NCBI GenBank assembly: GCA_027365475.1
Contig: DAHXNI010000019.1
Coordinates: 1 to 64,000 of the forward strand
Reading direction: 5' to 3'
DNA from: Pseudomonadota bacterium
GTDB lineage: Bacteria > Pseudomonadota > Gammaproteobacteria > JAKAQQ01
DNA length: 64,000 nt
Part shown: piece after piece, positions 48,555 to 59,218 of the stretch
How the letters are laid out: each line of letters begins with the position of its first letter
Numbering within the stretch: the stretch's first letter is position 1
Made by a program: the position numbers and the translations under genes
The notes under the pieces: generated by a model
What the model was told of the DNA's origin: nothing
What the model saw: the letters and a program-made list of their open reading frames with translations, nothing else
The model's database searches: none

Positions 48555-49538
48555 TCAGTGTGCAGCCTGGAGCTTGAGCGCAAGTTCGAAAACCGCCATG
48601 GAGTAATCGATGCTCGGGTTATAGGCCATGAGGGCATGGAAGTTGGGTAACGTGATCCAGTAATGGGTTGCAAAAGCACCGACCAGAGCAATCAGGGTGA
48701 CTGGAGTATCCGGTTTCAGCCTGTGGGTGAAAAGGAGTCCCGCACGGCGCAGCGCATGCGGATGGCAAGGGATGCCGATCAGTTCGTGCGGAGGCGGACC
48801 ATGGTTCGGAGCCAGGGCAGCCTCGATCGCGACCGGATGTCCTTTGCGCCAGCCTTTGGCGCTGAGAAAGCGACCGACGCTTTCGATGGCACTCCGGCTG
48901 CTCACGAAAAGATTGGGGTGGAGACCGTGCAGGCGTTCGGTCGCGTAACGGAGGTAGGCAGTCGGCATAAACTGCGGGATGCCAAGCGCCCCGGCATAGG
49001 AGCCGCGGATGGCGAGCGGATTGTAATGGTTCCTGCGGCACAGGCGCAAAAAACCGCTGAGTTCATGGCGAAAGAATGGAGCGCGGGACGGATCGTTGAA
49101 GGCCAGCGTCGCGAGGCTTGCGAAAGCCGGGATGTTGCCGATATTCTGGCCGTAATTGGTTTCGATGCCGATGATGGCCGCAATGACCGCGGCCGGGATG
49201 CCAGCGCGCTGTTCTTCCTGCGCCAGGGCTTGGCGATGGCGAGCCATCCAGACTTTGCCCGCCCGGACCCGGGCCGGGGTGACGAGGAGTCGCCGGTAGA
49301 CTTTCCAGGGCAGTGCCTCGAACGGATGGTGCATGAGCCGAAGCACGCCTGGCAGGGGCCGGATCTTGTCAAACCAGGCAACCAGCTGCTTGCGTTCGAA
49401 GTGGTGGGCTTCAACCATATGAGCGATGAATCGGGTGATGCTGGCTTCGGGAAAGGTGGGTGGTGCGGCATTGGCTGCCTCCATGAGGCCGGTTGTCGCA
49501 AGGAGGCCCAGAATGGCGATGCACCCGAATCTTCGCAT
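48555..49538 (-). CDS. mltB: Lytic murein transglycosylase B
   Basis: The 327-residue protein has an N-terminal signal (MRRFGCIAILGLLATTGLM) and the MltB fold with catalytic E126 in AIIGIETNYGQNIG. Also present are GALGIPQFMPTAYLRYA and HYWITLPNFHALMAYNPS near the end. It cleaves peptidoglycan glycan chains. Whether it is lipoprotein or soluble (Slt35-like) is unclear, as C6 does not sit in a good lipobox. It lies between rodA and rlpA, as usual. Confidence 0.92.
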   Translation of the reverse strand: MRRFGCIAILGLLATTGLMEAANAAPPTFPEASITRFIAHMVEAHHFERKQLVAWFDKIRPLPGVLRLMHHPFEALPWKVYRRLLVTPARVRAGKVWMARHRQALAQEEQRAGIPAAVIAAIIGIETNYGQNIGNIPAFASLATLAFNDPSRAPFFRHELSGFLRLCRRNHYNPLAIRGSYAGALGIPQFMPTAYLRYATERLHGLHPNLFVSSRSAIESVGRFLSAKGWRKGHPVAIEAALAPNHGPPPHELIGIPCHPHALRRAGLLFTHRLKPDTPVTLIALVGAFATHYWITLPNFHALMAYNPSIDYSMAVFELALKLQAAH

Positions 49539-49539
49539 C

Positions 49540-50670
49540 TTACGTGTTCCAGGACGTGGATTGATGATGTTCGAGTCCCATTACCACCCCGAAACCGGCC
49601 ATGAGCGTGACCACGGAAGATCCCCCGAAACTCACCAGTGGCAGGGGTTCGCCGACGACTGGCAATAGACCCGAGACCATGCCGATATTGACCACGACAT
49701 AAAGGAAAGTGATGAAGGCCATTGAGGCGGCCCAAAGGCGGCCGAAATGATCCGGCATCCGGATAGCCGAGCGCAGGGTGCGCTGGATGACGAGCAGGAA
49801 AATCATGACGAGGGCCAGTGCACCCAGGAATCCGAACTGTTCGCCGATCACTGCGAAAATGAAATCGGTGGTGCTTTCCGGGAGAAAGTCGAGTTGGGTC
49901 TGGCTCCCGTGGAGTAGGCCCTGGCCGAAGAGCCCTCCCGATCCCAATGCGATCTGCGACTGGATGATGTGATATCCCGCGCCCAAGGGGTCACGTTCGG
50001 GATTGAGAAAAATCAGGATTCGTTCCTTCTGGTACTGGTGCATGAAATGCCAGGCTATGGGAGCTGCGGCGCAAAGGATCACTGCGCCGATAGCAAGATA
50101 ACGCCAGTTGAGTCCGGAGACGAACAGACAGAAGATGCCAATCACACCGATCAGGAGGGCCGAGCCGAGATCCGGTTCCTTGAGGATGAGCGCCAGAGGC
50201 ATCGCGATGAGCAGGAGAGAGGTGGCAACCGTGCGCCAGTCTGGTGGGAGAGTGTGGTTCGAGAGATGACGGGTCAGCATGAGCGGTAGTGCGAGCAGCA
50301 TGAGTTCGGTGGGCTGCAGTCGTACGAATCCAAGATCCAGCCACCGTTGTGCGCCAAGGCTCCGCTGTCCGAATGCGAGAACGACAATGAGGAGGATGAG
50401 CGCGGCGAGGTAGAGCCAGGGTGCCGCGAGGCGGTAGTAAGCGGGGGGAAGCTGCGCAACGGCCACAAGCACCGCAAACCCGAGCAGGATCCGGATCAAC
50501 TGTCTTACGACAAGCTCCAGTTCGCCGTGATCGGCTCCGAATAGCGCGATCAATCCCATTGCCGAGAGCAGTACGAGTTCAAGCAGCAACGGTCCGTCGA
50601 TGTGCAGGCGGCTGAGGAGGCTCGGGTTCAGATTGGGGGTGTGCCGGATGTATGCGCTGGAATCATTCAT
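49540..50670 (-). CDS. rodA: RodA, peptidoglycan glycosyltransferase of the SEDS family
   Basis: The 376-residue membrane protein has about ten helices and SEDS landmarks: FLNPERDPLGAGYHIIQSQIALGSGG, GQGLLHGSQTQLDFLPES and PLVSFGGSSVVTLMAGFG. The catalytic aspartate lies in DFLPESTTDFIFA. It polymerises glycan strands with PBP2 for rod-shaped elongation. The ATG at 50670 is chosen; it is 110 bases downstream of the mrdA stop. Confidence 0.94.
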   Translation of the reverse strand: MNDSSAYIRHTPNLNPSLLSRLHIDGPLLLELVLLSAMGLIALFGADHGELELVVRQLIRILLGFAVLVAVAQLPPAYYRLAAPWLYLAALILLIVVLAFGQRSLGAQRWLDLGFVRLQPTELMLLALPLMLTRHLSNHTLPPDWRTVATSLLLIAMPLALILKEPDLGSALLIGVIGIFCLFVSGLNWRYLAIGAVILCAAAPIAWHFMHQYQKERILIFLNPERDPLGAGYHIIQSQIALGSGGLFGQGLLHGSQTQLDFLPESTTDFIFAVIGEQFGFLGALALVMIFLLVIQRTLRSAIRMPDHFGRLWAASMAFITFLYVVVNIGMVSGLLPVVGEPLPLVSFGGSSVVTLMAGFGVVMGLEHHQSTSWNT

Positions 50671-50780
50671 TGGGTCTGACAGGCAGTTTGGGCCCGCGAC
50701 ATCAGCCGGGCTCTGCTGCCAGTTTGCCACATCTGGCCCTGCGACAGAACAGAGGAGCCGAACCGGCCGGTGAGCTCCGG

Positions 50781-52679
50781 TCAGGAACCCCGATCCCGGT
50801 CGAGACTCCGATACGGATACTGGTGCGGCGGTATCCCGCGCTCTTCGAGGTAGGTTTCGATGATCCGGCGGGCAATCGGCGCGGCGGTGAGCGCACCGGC
50901 CACTCCGTGCTGCACGAAGACAGCAACGGCGATCTCAGGGTGGGGAATGGGTCCGAAGGCGATGAAGACGGCATTGTCACGCTCGGACTTGGGGATCAAG
51001 TGGTAGTTCATGAAATCGCTGCGGTCACGGTTGCTGATCTGGGCCGTGCCGGTTTTCCCGGCCAATGCGTATTTCAGGCCATAGTCGATCCCGTGAGCAG
51101 TCCCGGTTGGATTCTTGATGACACTTTCCATGTCGCGGGCGACGATCCGCCAGAGTCCAGGTCGATCCAGGCGGATGGTTCGGGCCGGCTCCGGCAGAAC
51201 CGGGTAGACCCGGTGATTCGTCGGATTCGCGATTGCGTGGATGACCCGCGGACGATAGCGATGTCCCCGTGCTGCGATCGTACCCACGGCAACGGCCATC
51301 TGCAGGGGCGTCACGAGCCAGTAGCCTTGTCCGATGCCCGAGATGACCGTATCCCCTTCGTACCAGGGTCCGCCCATGTGCTTGAGTTTCCAGCCCGGAG
51401 AGGGCAAAACACCGGCTCGTGCACCGGCCAGATCGATGTCCGGTTTCTGACCGAACCCGAAGGGTCTGAGGAAGGCATCGATCCGGTGGATGCCAAGGTC
51501 AACCGCCATGTGATAGAAGAACACATCGACCGACTGGGTCAAGGCCTTGCGCAGGTTGGTGATGCCGTGCCCCCACGGTTGCCAGTCGTGGTAGACGTGA
51601 GTGGTTCCCGGGAGAACAAAGGTTCCCGGGCAGAAGATGGTCGTCCGGGTCGTGATCACGTGGTCGTCGAGCACCGCGAGCGCGAGAAACGGTTTGATGG
51701 TGGAAGCCGGTGCATATTCCCCCTGGAGGGCGCGGTTGAAAAGGGGTTGCAGCAGATTGTCGGACAGTTTCCGGTAAGTGGCCTCACGGATCCCGTTCAC
51801 GAACCGGTTGGGGTTAAAGCTCGGCGTACTCGCCATGGCGAGGATCCCGCCCGTGTGGGGATCCACGGCAACCACGGCACCGGCGTTTTGGCCGAGCATT
51901 TCGTGAGCGATGGCCTGGAGCCTGGCGTCGATCGTGAGATAGACCGAGTCGCCAGGTACCGGTGGCTGGGTATGCACCACGCGTACGAGACGACCCTGCA
52001 CGTTCACCTCAACCTCGCGGATGCCGGGAATTCCGTAGAGCAGGTTTTCATAACTCTGTTCGAAGCCGTCCTGCCCAACGTCGGATTCCGCGTTGTACAG
52101 ATGACCGGGGTTTCGGCGCAACTCCCCCGAATGAATCGGACCCACATAGCCCAAAAGATGCGCTCCAATCGGGCCGAGCGGGTAGAAACGCTTGAGATGA
52201 GCCCGGATGCTGACACCGGGCAGGTGATTCAGGTTGACCGCCAGTCGGGCCACGCTCGTGGTGCTGAGGTCGCGTTGCAGGGGGACTGGCTCGTAGGGCG
52301 GCTCCACCCGGACGAGCTGCCAGAACAGCCGTAAATCCTGACGTCGGATGGGTACGATGGATTCGATCCGATGGAGCGTATCTTTCAGGTTCCGGATATC
52401 GTCCCGATGGACCACAAGTTCGTAACTCGGTACGTTTTCAGCCAGCACGATGCCATGCCGATCATAGAGGATCCCGCGCGGAGGATTGATAGGGAGGGTC
52501 CGGATCCGATTGCCCAGTGCGAGCGTGTCGTAGTAGGGGTGCTGGAGGATCTGGAGATCGAGCAGGCGAAAAGTCAGAGTCAAGACCAGTATCACGCCGA
52601 TGGCGACGGCCACCAGTATTCGTCTGCGAAAAATCCGGTATTCCTGGATGGGGTTCTTGAGCGGTGCGGCCTCGGTCAT
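50781..52679 (-). CDS. mrdA: Penicillin-binding protein 2
   Basis: The 632-residue elongation transpeptidase has an N-terminal membrane anchor (RILVAVAIGVILVLTLTFRL), a pedestal domain and the transpeptidase motifs: S326-T-I-K in YAPASTIKPFLALAV and K-T-G in AGKTGTAQISNRD. It crosslinks peptidoglycan with RodA. It overlaps no gene but is 3 bases from mreD. Normal length. Confidence 0.95.
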   Translation of the reverse strand: MTEAAPLKNPIQEYRIFRRRILVAVAIGVILVLTLTFRLLDLQILQHPYYDTLALGNRIRTLPINPPRGILYDRHGIVLAENVPSYELVVHRDDIRNLKDTLHRIESIVPIRRQDLRLFWQLVRVEPPYEPVPLQRDLSTTSVARLAVNLNHLPGVSIRAHLKRFYPLGPIGAHLLGYVGPIHSGELRRNPGHLYNAESDVGQDGFEQSYENLLYGIPGIREVEVNVQGRLVRVVHTQPPVPGDSVYLTIDARLQAIAHEMLGQNAGAVVAVDPHTGGILAMASTPSFNPNRFVNGIREATYRKLSDNLLQPLFNRALQGEYAPASTIKPFLALAVLDDHVITTRTTIFCPGTFVLPGTTHVYHDWQPWGHGITNLRKALTQSVDVFFYHMAVDLGIHRIDAFLRPFGFGQKPDIDLAGARAGVLPSPGWKLKHMGGPWYEGDTVISGIGQGYWLVTPLQMAVAVGTIAARGHRYRPRVIHAIANPTNHRVYPVLPEPARTIRLDRPGLWRIVARDMESVIKNPTGTAHGIDYGLKYALAGKTGTAQISNRDRSDFMNYHLIPKSERDNAVFIAFGPIPHPEIAVAVFVQHGVAGALTAAPIARRIIETYLEERGIPPHQYPYRSLDRDRGS

Positions 52680-52682
52680 GGG

Positions 52683-53165
52683 TCAGTGCACTCGGTAGCG
52701 GCGCCGGATGAAACGCAGACCCATGAAAACGGGTGGCCAGAGGCAGACGCTCACGAATACCGGCAGGCTGTAGGGGAGCAGGGGGCCGGGTTTCGAGATG
52801 ATCCCATTGATCCAGAAAATGAGGAATTCGTAAACCAGGAAAATTCCCCCCAAAGTGAGCATTTGTTGCCCGATATGGAGCGTCCGGATCTGAAGGTGGT
52901 ATCTCTGAATCACATAGGCAATGACCGACAAGGCGAGCGCATGTTCCCCGAGCGGGCTGGCCCGGGCGGCGTCGAAACAGAAACCGGCGAGCCACGCCGT
53001 CAGAATTCCCATGCGGCGCGGCGCAGCCAGGCACCAATACCCCGCAACCAGAGGAAGCCAAAGCGGTCGGCCCACCACATACCAGTGCGGGAAGGGCAAG
53101 ATCGACAGGATGAGCGCAATGATGAGTGTCATCACAATGATGCAATAGGAGCGTATGCCGCTCAT
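52683..53165 (-). CDS. mreD: Rod shape-determining protein MreD
   Basis: The 160-residue integral membrane protein has five or six helices and the MreD-like GFCFDAARASPLGEHALAL (GL.D...G.PLG type) motif near residue 62. It is part of the elongasome with MreB, MreC, RodA and PBP2. Its start overlaps the mreC stop by 4 bases. Confidence 0.9.
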   Translation of the reverse strand: MSGIRSYCIIVMTLIIALILSILPFPHWYVVGRPLWLPLVAGYWCLAAPRRMGILTAWLAGFCFDAARASPLGEHALALSVIAYVIQRYHLQIRTLHIGQQMLTLGGIFLVYEFLIFWINGIISKPGPLLPYSLPVFVSVCLWPPVFMGLRFIRRRYRVH

Positions 53166-54076
53166 CGGCGATGCTCCTTGTGTATCGGCCCGAAAGCTGG
53201 TTTCCGCAAAAATGCCGGCCCGTGAGATGGCTGCCGGATCAGGACCAGAAGCTCACGGTCTTCCGAGATGGCCGCGAGCGGGCGGGCATAAACCCGGGCA
53301 AAGGAACGGTTCGGGCGCAAAGTGACATGTGTGATGACGGCGACTGGAAATCCGTAGGCGTAATGGCCACCCAGGCCGGAAGTGATGAGCAGCTGCCCCA
53401 CACGGACACGGGTGTCATTGGGTAGATAGGGCAGGCGCAGCCGGGTGGGTATTCCACTTCCGATGCTGAACGTTAAAAGACCGGTCGCGGCCACTTCGAC
53501 GGGCACCATCTCGCTCGGGTCGGTAATCAGGAGCACCCGGGAGACGTGGGCTGACGCGGTTCCGACCTGGCCCACGAGGCCGTTTGCATCAATGACCGCA
53601 TCCCCGCTTGCAAGTCCGGCCTTCTGACCCGCGTCGATCACCACTTCCTGCCGGTACGGATCAAGATCGATGCGGAGCACCCGAACCAGGCGGAACTGTT
53701 GATGGATGCTTCGGATCCGGCCGAGCAGTGCTTTGAGACGGTGGTTCTGGAACACGAGGGGTTTCTCAGCCGCAAGCCCAGCCCGGAGACGTAAAATCTC
53801 CCGTTTCAGGGTCTGATTCGTGCGGATGAGATGGGCGCGCGTGGCGAGCGCGGGGCCGATCGACTCTAGGAAGCTTATCGCATCGGATACGGGTCGTTCG
53901 ATGGCGGCTCCCGTTTCCGCAGCAACTTGAGCGAGTGGCAATCCGAGTGGTGCCCCGTGACGCAGGATGAGCAGTGCAAGCGACACCACCACGGTGATGG
54001 CGAACCGGACTTCAGGGTACGATTGGTGGTGGAAGAGGCTACGTTCAGACCGACGCCGGAATGGTCGGAATCGCAT
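53162..54076 (-). CDS. mreC: Cell shape-determining protein MreC
   Basis: The 304-residue protein has one N-terminal membrane helix (VRFAITVVVSLALLIL), a coiled coil near residues 75-115 (LIRTNQTLKREILRLRAGLAAE) and the beta domain (VIDAGQKAGLASGDAVIDANGLVGQV). It scaffolds PBP2 in the periplasm. It is 3 bases from mreB. Confidence 0.94.
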   Translation of the reverse strand: MRFRPFRRRSERSLFHHQSYPEVRFAITVVVSLALLILRHGAPLGLPLAQVAAETGAAIERPVSDAISFLESIGPALATRAHLIRTNQTLKREILRLRAGLAAEKPLVFQNHRLKALLGRIRSIHQQFRLVRVLRIDLDPYRQEVVIDAGQKAGLASGDAVIDANGLVGQVGTASAHVSRVLLITDPSEMVPVEVAATGLLTFSIGSGIPTRLRLPYLPNDTRVRVGQLLITSGLGGHYAYGFPVAVITHVTLRPNRSFARVYARPLAAISEDRELLVLIRQPSHGPAFLRKPAFGPIHKEHRR

Positions 54077-54079
54077 GGA

Positions 54080-55132
54080 TCATCGTGTGTTGGACAAAGG
54101 TATCGGAATCCGGCCGGTCGTTTCGAGCATCTCGAGAACCCGCCCTCCGCCCCGGGCCACGCAGGTCATGGGATCCTCGGCGATGATGACCGGGATGCCT
54201 GTCTCTTCAGTGATGAGCTTGTCAATGTCTCGCAGCAGTGCTCCGCCACCACTCAGGACAATCCCGCGTTCGGAAATATCCGCCGCGAGCTCTGGGGGTG
54301 TCTGCTCTAGCGTCTGCCGGATGGTATCGATCACCCCGCTCAGGGATTCCTGAAGCGCTTCGAGTATTTCATTGCTGTTGACTACAAAACTGCGCGGGAT
54401 ACCTTCCGACAGGCTGCGACCCCGCACTTCAAACTCGCGTACCTCCTGGCTCGGGAAGGCTGATCCGATCTCGATCTTGATCCGTTCAGAGGTCGCTTCA
54501 CCGATCAGGATATTGTAGTTGCGGCGGATATACTGCTGGATCGCTTCATCGAAACGGTCGCCGCCGATGCGGGCCGATTGTGCGAAGACGATGCCATTGA
54601 GGGAGATCACGGCAACCTCCGAGGTTCCGCCCCCGATATCGAGAACCATGCAACCCTTGGGCTCATGGATCGCGAGTCCGGCACCGAGTGCGGCTGCGAC
54701 CGGTTCTTCGAGGAGATAGACCTGCCGGGCACCTGCCCCGTGGGCGGAATCCATGATTGCGCGCCGCTCGACCGGATTCGAACCGAATGGGATACAGACG
54801 ACGACTCGCGGACTGAGGTGCATCCAGCTTTGGCTCTGGGCCTTGCGGATGAAGTGTTTGAGCATCTGCTCGGTCAGGGTGAAATCGGAAATGACCCCGT
54901 TTTTGAGCGGGCGGATAGCGGTGATGTGGCCAGGTGTACGCCCGAGCATGAGTTTCGCCTCAAGTCCGTAGGCCTCAATCTTGCGTGATCCACGGTCGGA
55001 TTCCTCTCGAACCGCGACGACCGAGGGTTCATTCAGGATGATGCCCTGGCCACGGACATAAATGAGCGTGTTAGCGGTGCCCAAGTCAATGGACAGGTCG
55101 GTCGAAAAATAACGGGTCAGGCGGGAGAGCAT
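54080..55132 (-). CDS. mreB: Rod shape-determining protein MreB
   Basis: The 350-residue bacterial actin has the ATPase motifs [31 protein letters not shown] and [12 protein letters not shown]. It forms membrane-bound filaments that direct wall synthesis. The ATG at 55132 (MLSRLTRYF, amphipathic membrane helix) is preferred to longer starts at 55144 or 55177. It heads the operon mreBCD-mrdA-rodA-mltB-rlpA-dacA-dat. Confidence 0.96.
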   Translation of the reverse strand: MLSRLTRYFSTDLSIDLGTANTLIYVRGQGIILNEPSVVAVREESDRGSRKIEAYGLEAKLMLGRTPGHITAIRPLKNGVISDFTLTEQMLKHFIRKAQSQSWMHLSPRVVVCIPFGSNPVERRAIMDSAHGAGARQVYLLEEPVAAALGAGLAIHEPKGCMVLDIGGGTSEVAVISLNGIVFAQSARIGGDRFDEAIQQYIRRNYNILIGEATSERIKIEIGSAFPSQEVREFEVRGRSLSEGIPRSFVVNSNEILEALQESLSGVIDTIRQTLEQTPPELAADISERGIVLSGGGALLRDIDKLITEETGIPVIIAEDPMTCVARGGGRVLEMLETTGRIPIPLSNTR

Positions 55133-55169
55133 GGGGGGCTGCATGGGGTGAGGAAGCCAAGATACATAC

Positions 55170-55209
55170 TCTAACAATCGCCCTCACGGGACGCAAGACT
55201 TGTTAGAAT
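55170..55209. promoter_or_regulatory. Divergent promoter region of mreB and gatCAB
   Basis: TCTAACAA at 55170-55177 and TTGTTAGA at 55200-55207 form a perfect 8-base inverted repeat between two divergent operons. On the plus strand it contains TAGAAT (55204-55209) and on the minus strand TAGAGT, each a good -10 box pointing toward its operon. The symmetry may reflect only the two promoters or a shared regulator site. Confidence 0.4.
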
Positions 55210-55236
55210 GATCCCCCTTGGCACTGAAGGCAAGCG

Positions 55237-55524
55237 ATGACTTTTGCACGTGTTGAGCTTGAACGGCTGGCCACTCTGGCGAGCCTGGATATCGGTCGGG
55301 AAGATCTTGAACGCCTGGGGGGCGAGCTTTCCCGGATTCTCGATTTTGTCCGTCAGCTTGAGACGGCTGCGACCCATGAGACCGAACCTTTGACCCATCC
55401 ACTTGAGCTCAACCAGCCGCTCCGGTTCGACGCGGTGGCCGAGACGGTTGACCGCGAGCGGTATCAGCGCGATGCCCCGCGGACCGAATCCGGCTATTAC
55501 CTTGTGCCGCGAGTCATCGAGTGA
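55237..55524 (+). CDS. gatC: Aspartyl/glutamyl-tRNA amidotransferase subunit C
   Basis: The 95-residue belt subunit holds GatA and GatB together. It shows the family pattern [26 protein letters not shown] and the C-terminal LRFDAV, with [18 protein letters not shown] at the end. The complex converts Glu-tRNA-Gln and/or Asp-tRNA-Asn. It is 13 bases before gatA. Confidence 0.93.
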   Translation: MTFARVELERLATLASLDIGREDLERLGGELSRILDFVRQLETAATHETEPLTHPLELNQPLRFDAVAETVDRERYQRDAPRTESGYYLVPRVIE

Positions 55525-55537
55525 GCAGGGGAGTGCC

Positions 55538-56974
55538 ATGAAATCGCGGCACGTCCGTGCGCTCATCGAGGCAGATCGGATCCACCCGGGCCAAGTGGCG
55601 AGACATTACCGCGAGCGGATCGCCGCATTCAACTCCCGCCTCAACGCCTTCATCACAGTGCTCGATCAAGAACCGCGAGCCCGGCCTGCAGACGCCGGGC
55701 GGTGTCTGCTCGCGGGCCTGCCGATTGCCCACAAGGATATTTTTGTGACCCGTGATGTCCGCACCACCTGTGGTTCGCGCATGCTGGGCGGATTTGTGCC
55801 GCCTTATGATGCGGGAGTGGTGGAACGTCTGGCCGATCAGGGGTGCGTTCTGCTCGGAAAGACCAATATGGATGAGTTCGCCATGGGGTCGTCCAATGAG
55901 ACGAGCTATTTTGGACCGGTGCGCAACCCTTGGGATCTCGAACGCGTGCCGGGCGGATCGTCGGGAGGTTCTGCCGCAGCGGTTGCCGCAGGTCTCATTC
56001 CGGTTGCCACGGGAACGGACACGGGCGGATCCATCCGGCAGCCCGCAGCATTGTGTGGGGTAACGGGCCTCAAGCCGACCTACGGTCGCGTTTCGCGTTA
56101 TGGAATGATTGCATTCGCATCGAGCCTCGACCAGGCCGGGATTCTGGCACGCTCCGCAGAGGATGCCGCGTGGGTGCTCCGCGCGATGGCGGGGCACGAC
56201 CCGCGTGATTCGACTTCGGTGAACCGGCCTGTGCCGGACTATGTTGCCGCGCTCGCGCAGGGGATACGCGGATGCCGCATCGGCGTTTTGGAAAACTGCT
56301 TTGACACCGGTCTTAACCCCGAGGTCGGCGAACGGATTCGGGATGCACTGCGTGTGATGGAGAGGCTCGGCGCCAAGCTCTGCGATATCCGGCTGCCCCA
56401 TCTTGCGCTTTCGGTTCCGGCCTATTACGTGTTGGCTCCAGCCGAATGTTCCTCGAACCTCGCGCGCTACGATGGAGTGCGTTTTGGACACCGTGCTCAG
56501 GATGCACAGGATCTCCCCGATCTCTACCGCCGCTCGCGCAGCGAAGGCTTCGGTGCCGAGGTCAAGCGCCGGATTCTCATCGGAACCTATGTCCTCTCCC
56601 ATGGGTACTACGACGCATACTACCTTCAGGCGCAGCGGGTCCGGCGACTGATCCGCGAGGATTTTCTCCATGCACTCGAAACGGTGGATCTCTTGGCCGG
56701 GCCGACCACGCCTACCCCTGCCTTCCGCCTCGGCGAGAAGACTGAAGACCCGCTCACCATGTATCTCAACGATATCTACACCATCGGGGTCAATCTGGCC
56801 GGGTTGCCTGCGCTCTCGGTTCCGGCTGGACTGGTCGGTGGGTTGCCGGTCGGATTGCACCTCATCGCGGGGGATTTCAACGAGGCTTTGATGCTCGCCG
56901 CAGCGCACGCATTTCAGGGTGCGACCGAGTGGCACGATCTTGTGCCTCCCGGCTTTGAGGAATCCGCGTCGTGA
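55538..56974 (+). CDS. gatA: Aspartyl/glutamyl-tRNA amidotransferase subunit A
   Basis: The 478-residue amidase carries the Ser-cis-Ser-Lys triad: K66 (LPIAHKDIF), S141 ([14 protein letters not shown]) and S165 ([17 protein letters not shown]). It frees ammonia from glutamine for the transamidation. Its presence suggests that the organism lacks GlnRS or AsnRS or both. The stop overlaps the GTG start of gatB by four bases (GTGA). Confidence 0.96.
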   Translation: MKSRHVRALIEADRIHPGQVARHYRERIAAFNSRLNAFITVLDQEPRARPADAGRCLLAGLPIAHKDIFVTRDVRTTCGSRMLGGFVPPYDAGVVERLADQGCVLLGKTNMDEFAMGSSNETSYFGPVRNPWDLERVPGGSSGGSAAAVAAGLIPVATGTDTGGSIRQPAALCGVTGLKPTYGRVSRYGMIAFASSLDQAGILARSAEDAAWVLRAMAGHDPRDSTSVNRPVPDYVAALAQGIRGCRIGVLENCFDTGLNPEVGERIRDALRVMERLGAKLCDIRLPHLALSVPAYYVLAPAECSSNLARYDGVRFGHRAQDAQDLPDLYRRSRSEGFGAEVKRRILIGTYVLSHGYYDAYYLQAQRVRRLIREDFLHALETVDLLAGPTTPTPAFRLGEKTEDPLTMYLNDIYTIGVNLAGLPALSVPAGLVGGLPVGLHLIAGDFNEALMLAAAHAFQGATEWHDLVPPGFEESAS

Positions 56975-58413
56975 AATGGGAGTCCGTAATCGGACTCGAG
57001 GTTCACGCACAGCTTGCAACCGAGAGCAAGATTTTTTCCTCGACGCCAACACGTTACGGAGCGGAACCCAACACTCAAGCCGGCCTCATCGATCTTGGCT
57101 ATCCCGGTGTGCTTCCGGTCCTCAACCAGAAAGCCGTCGAGCTGGCCGTTACGTTCGGGCTGGCCATCGATGCCAGCATTGGCCGCCGATCCGTTTTTGC
57201 GCGTAAGAACTATTTTTATCCGGATCTTCCCAAAGGCTATCAGATCAGCCAGTACGACCGGCCGATCGTTACCGGGGGAGGGCTCGATGTGCTGTTGAGT
57301 GATGGATCCGTGAAGCGGATCGGAATCACACGCGCCCATCTCGAGGAGGATGCCGGCAAATCAGTGCACGACCTTTTTCCCGATTCGAGCGGAATCGATC
57401 TCAACCGTGCCGGAACCCCGCTTCTTGAAATCGTCTCGGAACCGGATCTGCGTTCAGCCGAGGAAGCTGTAGCGTATTTGAAGTGTCTCCATACCCTGGT
57501 GCGCTATCTTGAGATTTGCGATGGCAACATGCAGGAAGGGTCGTTCCGGTGCGATGCCAACGTCTCGGTTCGCCCGATTGGACAGCACGACCTGTCAACC
57601 CGGACCGAGATCAAGAACCTCAACTCGTTCCGATTTGTGGAACAGGCCATTGCATTCGAGATCGACCGCCAGATCAGGGTCCATGAAGACGGCGGGATCA
57701 TCGTCCAGGAAACCCGGCTTTATGATGCCAACCGGCGCGAAACCCGCCCGCTGAGGACCAAGGAAGATGCCCATGACTACCGCTATTTCCCGGACCCGGA
57801 TCTGCTGCCGCTTGTTTTGGAGGAACGCTTCATCGAGGCGATTGCCTCCCGCCTGCCGGAGTTGCCGCGCGCCAAACGTGACCGCTTCATGGCAGTCTAT
57901 GGTCTGAGCGTCTACGATGCGACTGTGCTCACCCAGTCCCGTGCGCTCGCTGAATATTATGAGACGGGCATGAAGGGGAGTGCGCTCGATTCCAAAATCA
58001 TGGCCAACTGGGTGATGGGCGAGGTTCTGGCCGGTCTCAATCGCGATCATCTCGAGATTGAGGCGGTGCCGGTTTCCGCGACTGATCTGGCCGGACTCCT
58101 CGCACGAATCGGGGATGGGACGCTTTCCGGAAAAATGGCGAAAGAGGTTTTTGAAGCCATGTGGACAGGGGGTGGAACAGCGGATGCGGTCATTGATGCC
58201 AAGAGTCTTCGGCAGCTTAGCGACACGGATACCCTGGAGGGCGTGATCGACACGGTGATTGCGGCCCATCCGGAGCAGTGGGCGGAATACTGTGCGGGGC
58301 GGGACAAGCTGCTCGGTTTTTTCGTCGGGCAGGTGATGCAGGCGACCCGCGGACAGGCGAGCCCCAAGCTCCTCAATGCCTTGCTTCAGAAAAAGCGTCA
58401 CCCAGAATCATAG
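56971..58413 (+). CDS. gatB: Aspartyl/glutamyl-tRNA amidotransferase subunit B
   Basis: The 480-residue subunit activates misacylated tRNA with ATP and transfers ammonia. It begins (GTG) [21 protein letters not shown], carries [15 protein letters not shown] and EDAGKS (kinase region), and ends with the YqeY-like helical tail ([13 protein letters not shown]). It converges on the thiF-like gene 9 bases downstream. Confidence 0.96.
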   Translation: MKWESVIGLEVHAQLATESKIFSSTPTRYGAEPNTQAGLIDLGYPGVLPVLNQKAVELAVTFGLAIDASIGRRSVFARKNYFYPDLPKGYQISQYDRPIVTGGGLDVLLSDGSVKRIGITRAHLEEDAGKSVHDLFPDSSGIDLNRAGTPLLEIVSEPDLRSAEEAVAYLKCLHTLVRYLEICDGNMQEGSFRCDANVSVRPIGQHDLSTRTEIKNLNSFRFVEQAIAFEIDRQIRVHEDGGIIVQETRLYDANRRETRPLRTKEDAHDYRYFPDPDLLPLVLEERFIEAIASRLPELPRAKRDRFMAVYGLSVYDATVLTQSRALAEYYETGMKGSALDSKIMANWVMGEVLAGLNRDHLEIEAVPVSATDLAGLLARIGDGTLSGKMAKEVFEAMWTGGGTADAVIDAKSLRQLSDTDTLEGVIDTVIAAHPEQWAEYCAGRDKLLGFFVGQVMQATRGQASPKLLNALLQKKRHPES

Positions 58414-58422
58414 GAAGGCACA

Positions 58423-59172
58423 TCAAGGGTGTCCGCACGTCCGGCAATCCGGATCCCGTGACAAGCGGATTCTCTTGAATGTTCCGCGAACAGCATCGAA
58501 CGTCAGCAGGAATCCGGACCAGGGACTGGGGTGTCCCAAAAGGAGATCCAGGCTGGCCTGGGCCTCAAGGCTGCCGATGATGCCGGCGACGGGTCCCGAA
58601 ATACCATTCACAGAGCAGGTTTCGAGCGGCCCGTTGGCATCCGATTCCGGATAAAGACAGGTGTAGCAGGGGCTGTCCGGTTCGCGAAAATCGAATACCG
58701 CAAACTGTCCTTCGTAGCGGATGCAGGCTCCACTCACCAGTGGCCGCCGCAGGCGCAGGCAGGCCAGATTGACCGCATCGCGCGTTGCAAAATTGTCACT
58801 CGTGTCTACGACGAGATCAACTGTTGCGACAGATGCCTCCAGTTCCTTTTGCGAAAGGCGCAGTGGGAACGTTTCAATCACCAGGGAATGGTTGCGGGTG
58901 TAGAGGAGTGATGCGGCCGCCTCGACTTTGGGCCGGCCGATGTCGCTTTCGGCAAAAAGCAGTTGACGGTGAAGGTTCGTTTCATCGACCCGATCGAAAT
59001 CATTGAGCAGAAGGGTCCCCACACCGGCTGTGGCCAGATAAAGGGCAACCGTTCCGCCGAGACCGCCGAGGCCCACGAGGAGGACGCGCGCACGCAGGAT
59101 CCGATCCTGGCCCTCTGCGCCCCAGTCGCCCAGCACGGTCTGGCGGATATAACGGGTCGTCGAATCGGACAT
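58423..59172 (-). CDS. ThiF/MoeB-family adenylyltransferase (E1-like)
   Basis: The 249-residue protein has the ATP-binding VLLVGLGGLGGTVALYLA, DFDRVDETNLHRQLLF (adenylating D and R) and two zinc CxxC pairs (SPCYTCLYPE and DCRTCGHP). A cysteine in LETCSVNGISGPVAG would be the thioester residue. Such enzymes activate the C-terminal glycine of MoaD or ThiS. The motif set suits MoeB or ThiF equally, and no partner carrier gene is nearby. The start ATG at 59172 gives MSDSTTRYIRQTVLGDWG. Confidence 0.85.
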   Translation of the reverse strand: MSDSTTRYIRQTVLGDWGAEGQDRILRARVLLVGLGGLGGTVALYLATAGVGTLLLNDFDRVDETNLHRQLLFAESDIGRPKVEAAASLLYTRNHSLVIETFPLRLSQKELEASVATVDLVVDTSDNFATRDAVNLACLRLRRPLVSGACIRYEGQFAVFDFREPDSPCYTCLYPESDANGPLETCSVNGISGPVAGIIGSLEAQASLDLLLGHPSPWSGFLLTFDAVRGTFKRIRLSRDPDCRTCGHP

Positions 59173-59218
59173 ACCTGATATTATGACAAGGGATGGCGCG
59201 GCAGGTTCGGCACGGGAC

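Noticed and set aside
50652-52334. A 560-codon plus-strand frame
   Set aside because: It is antisense to mrdA and lies in mirror frame, with no recognisable domain.
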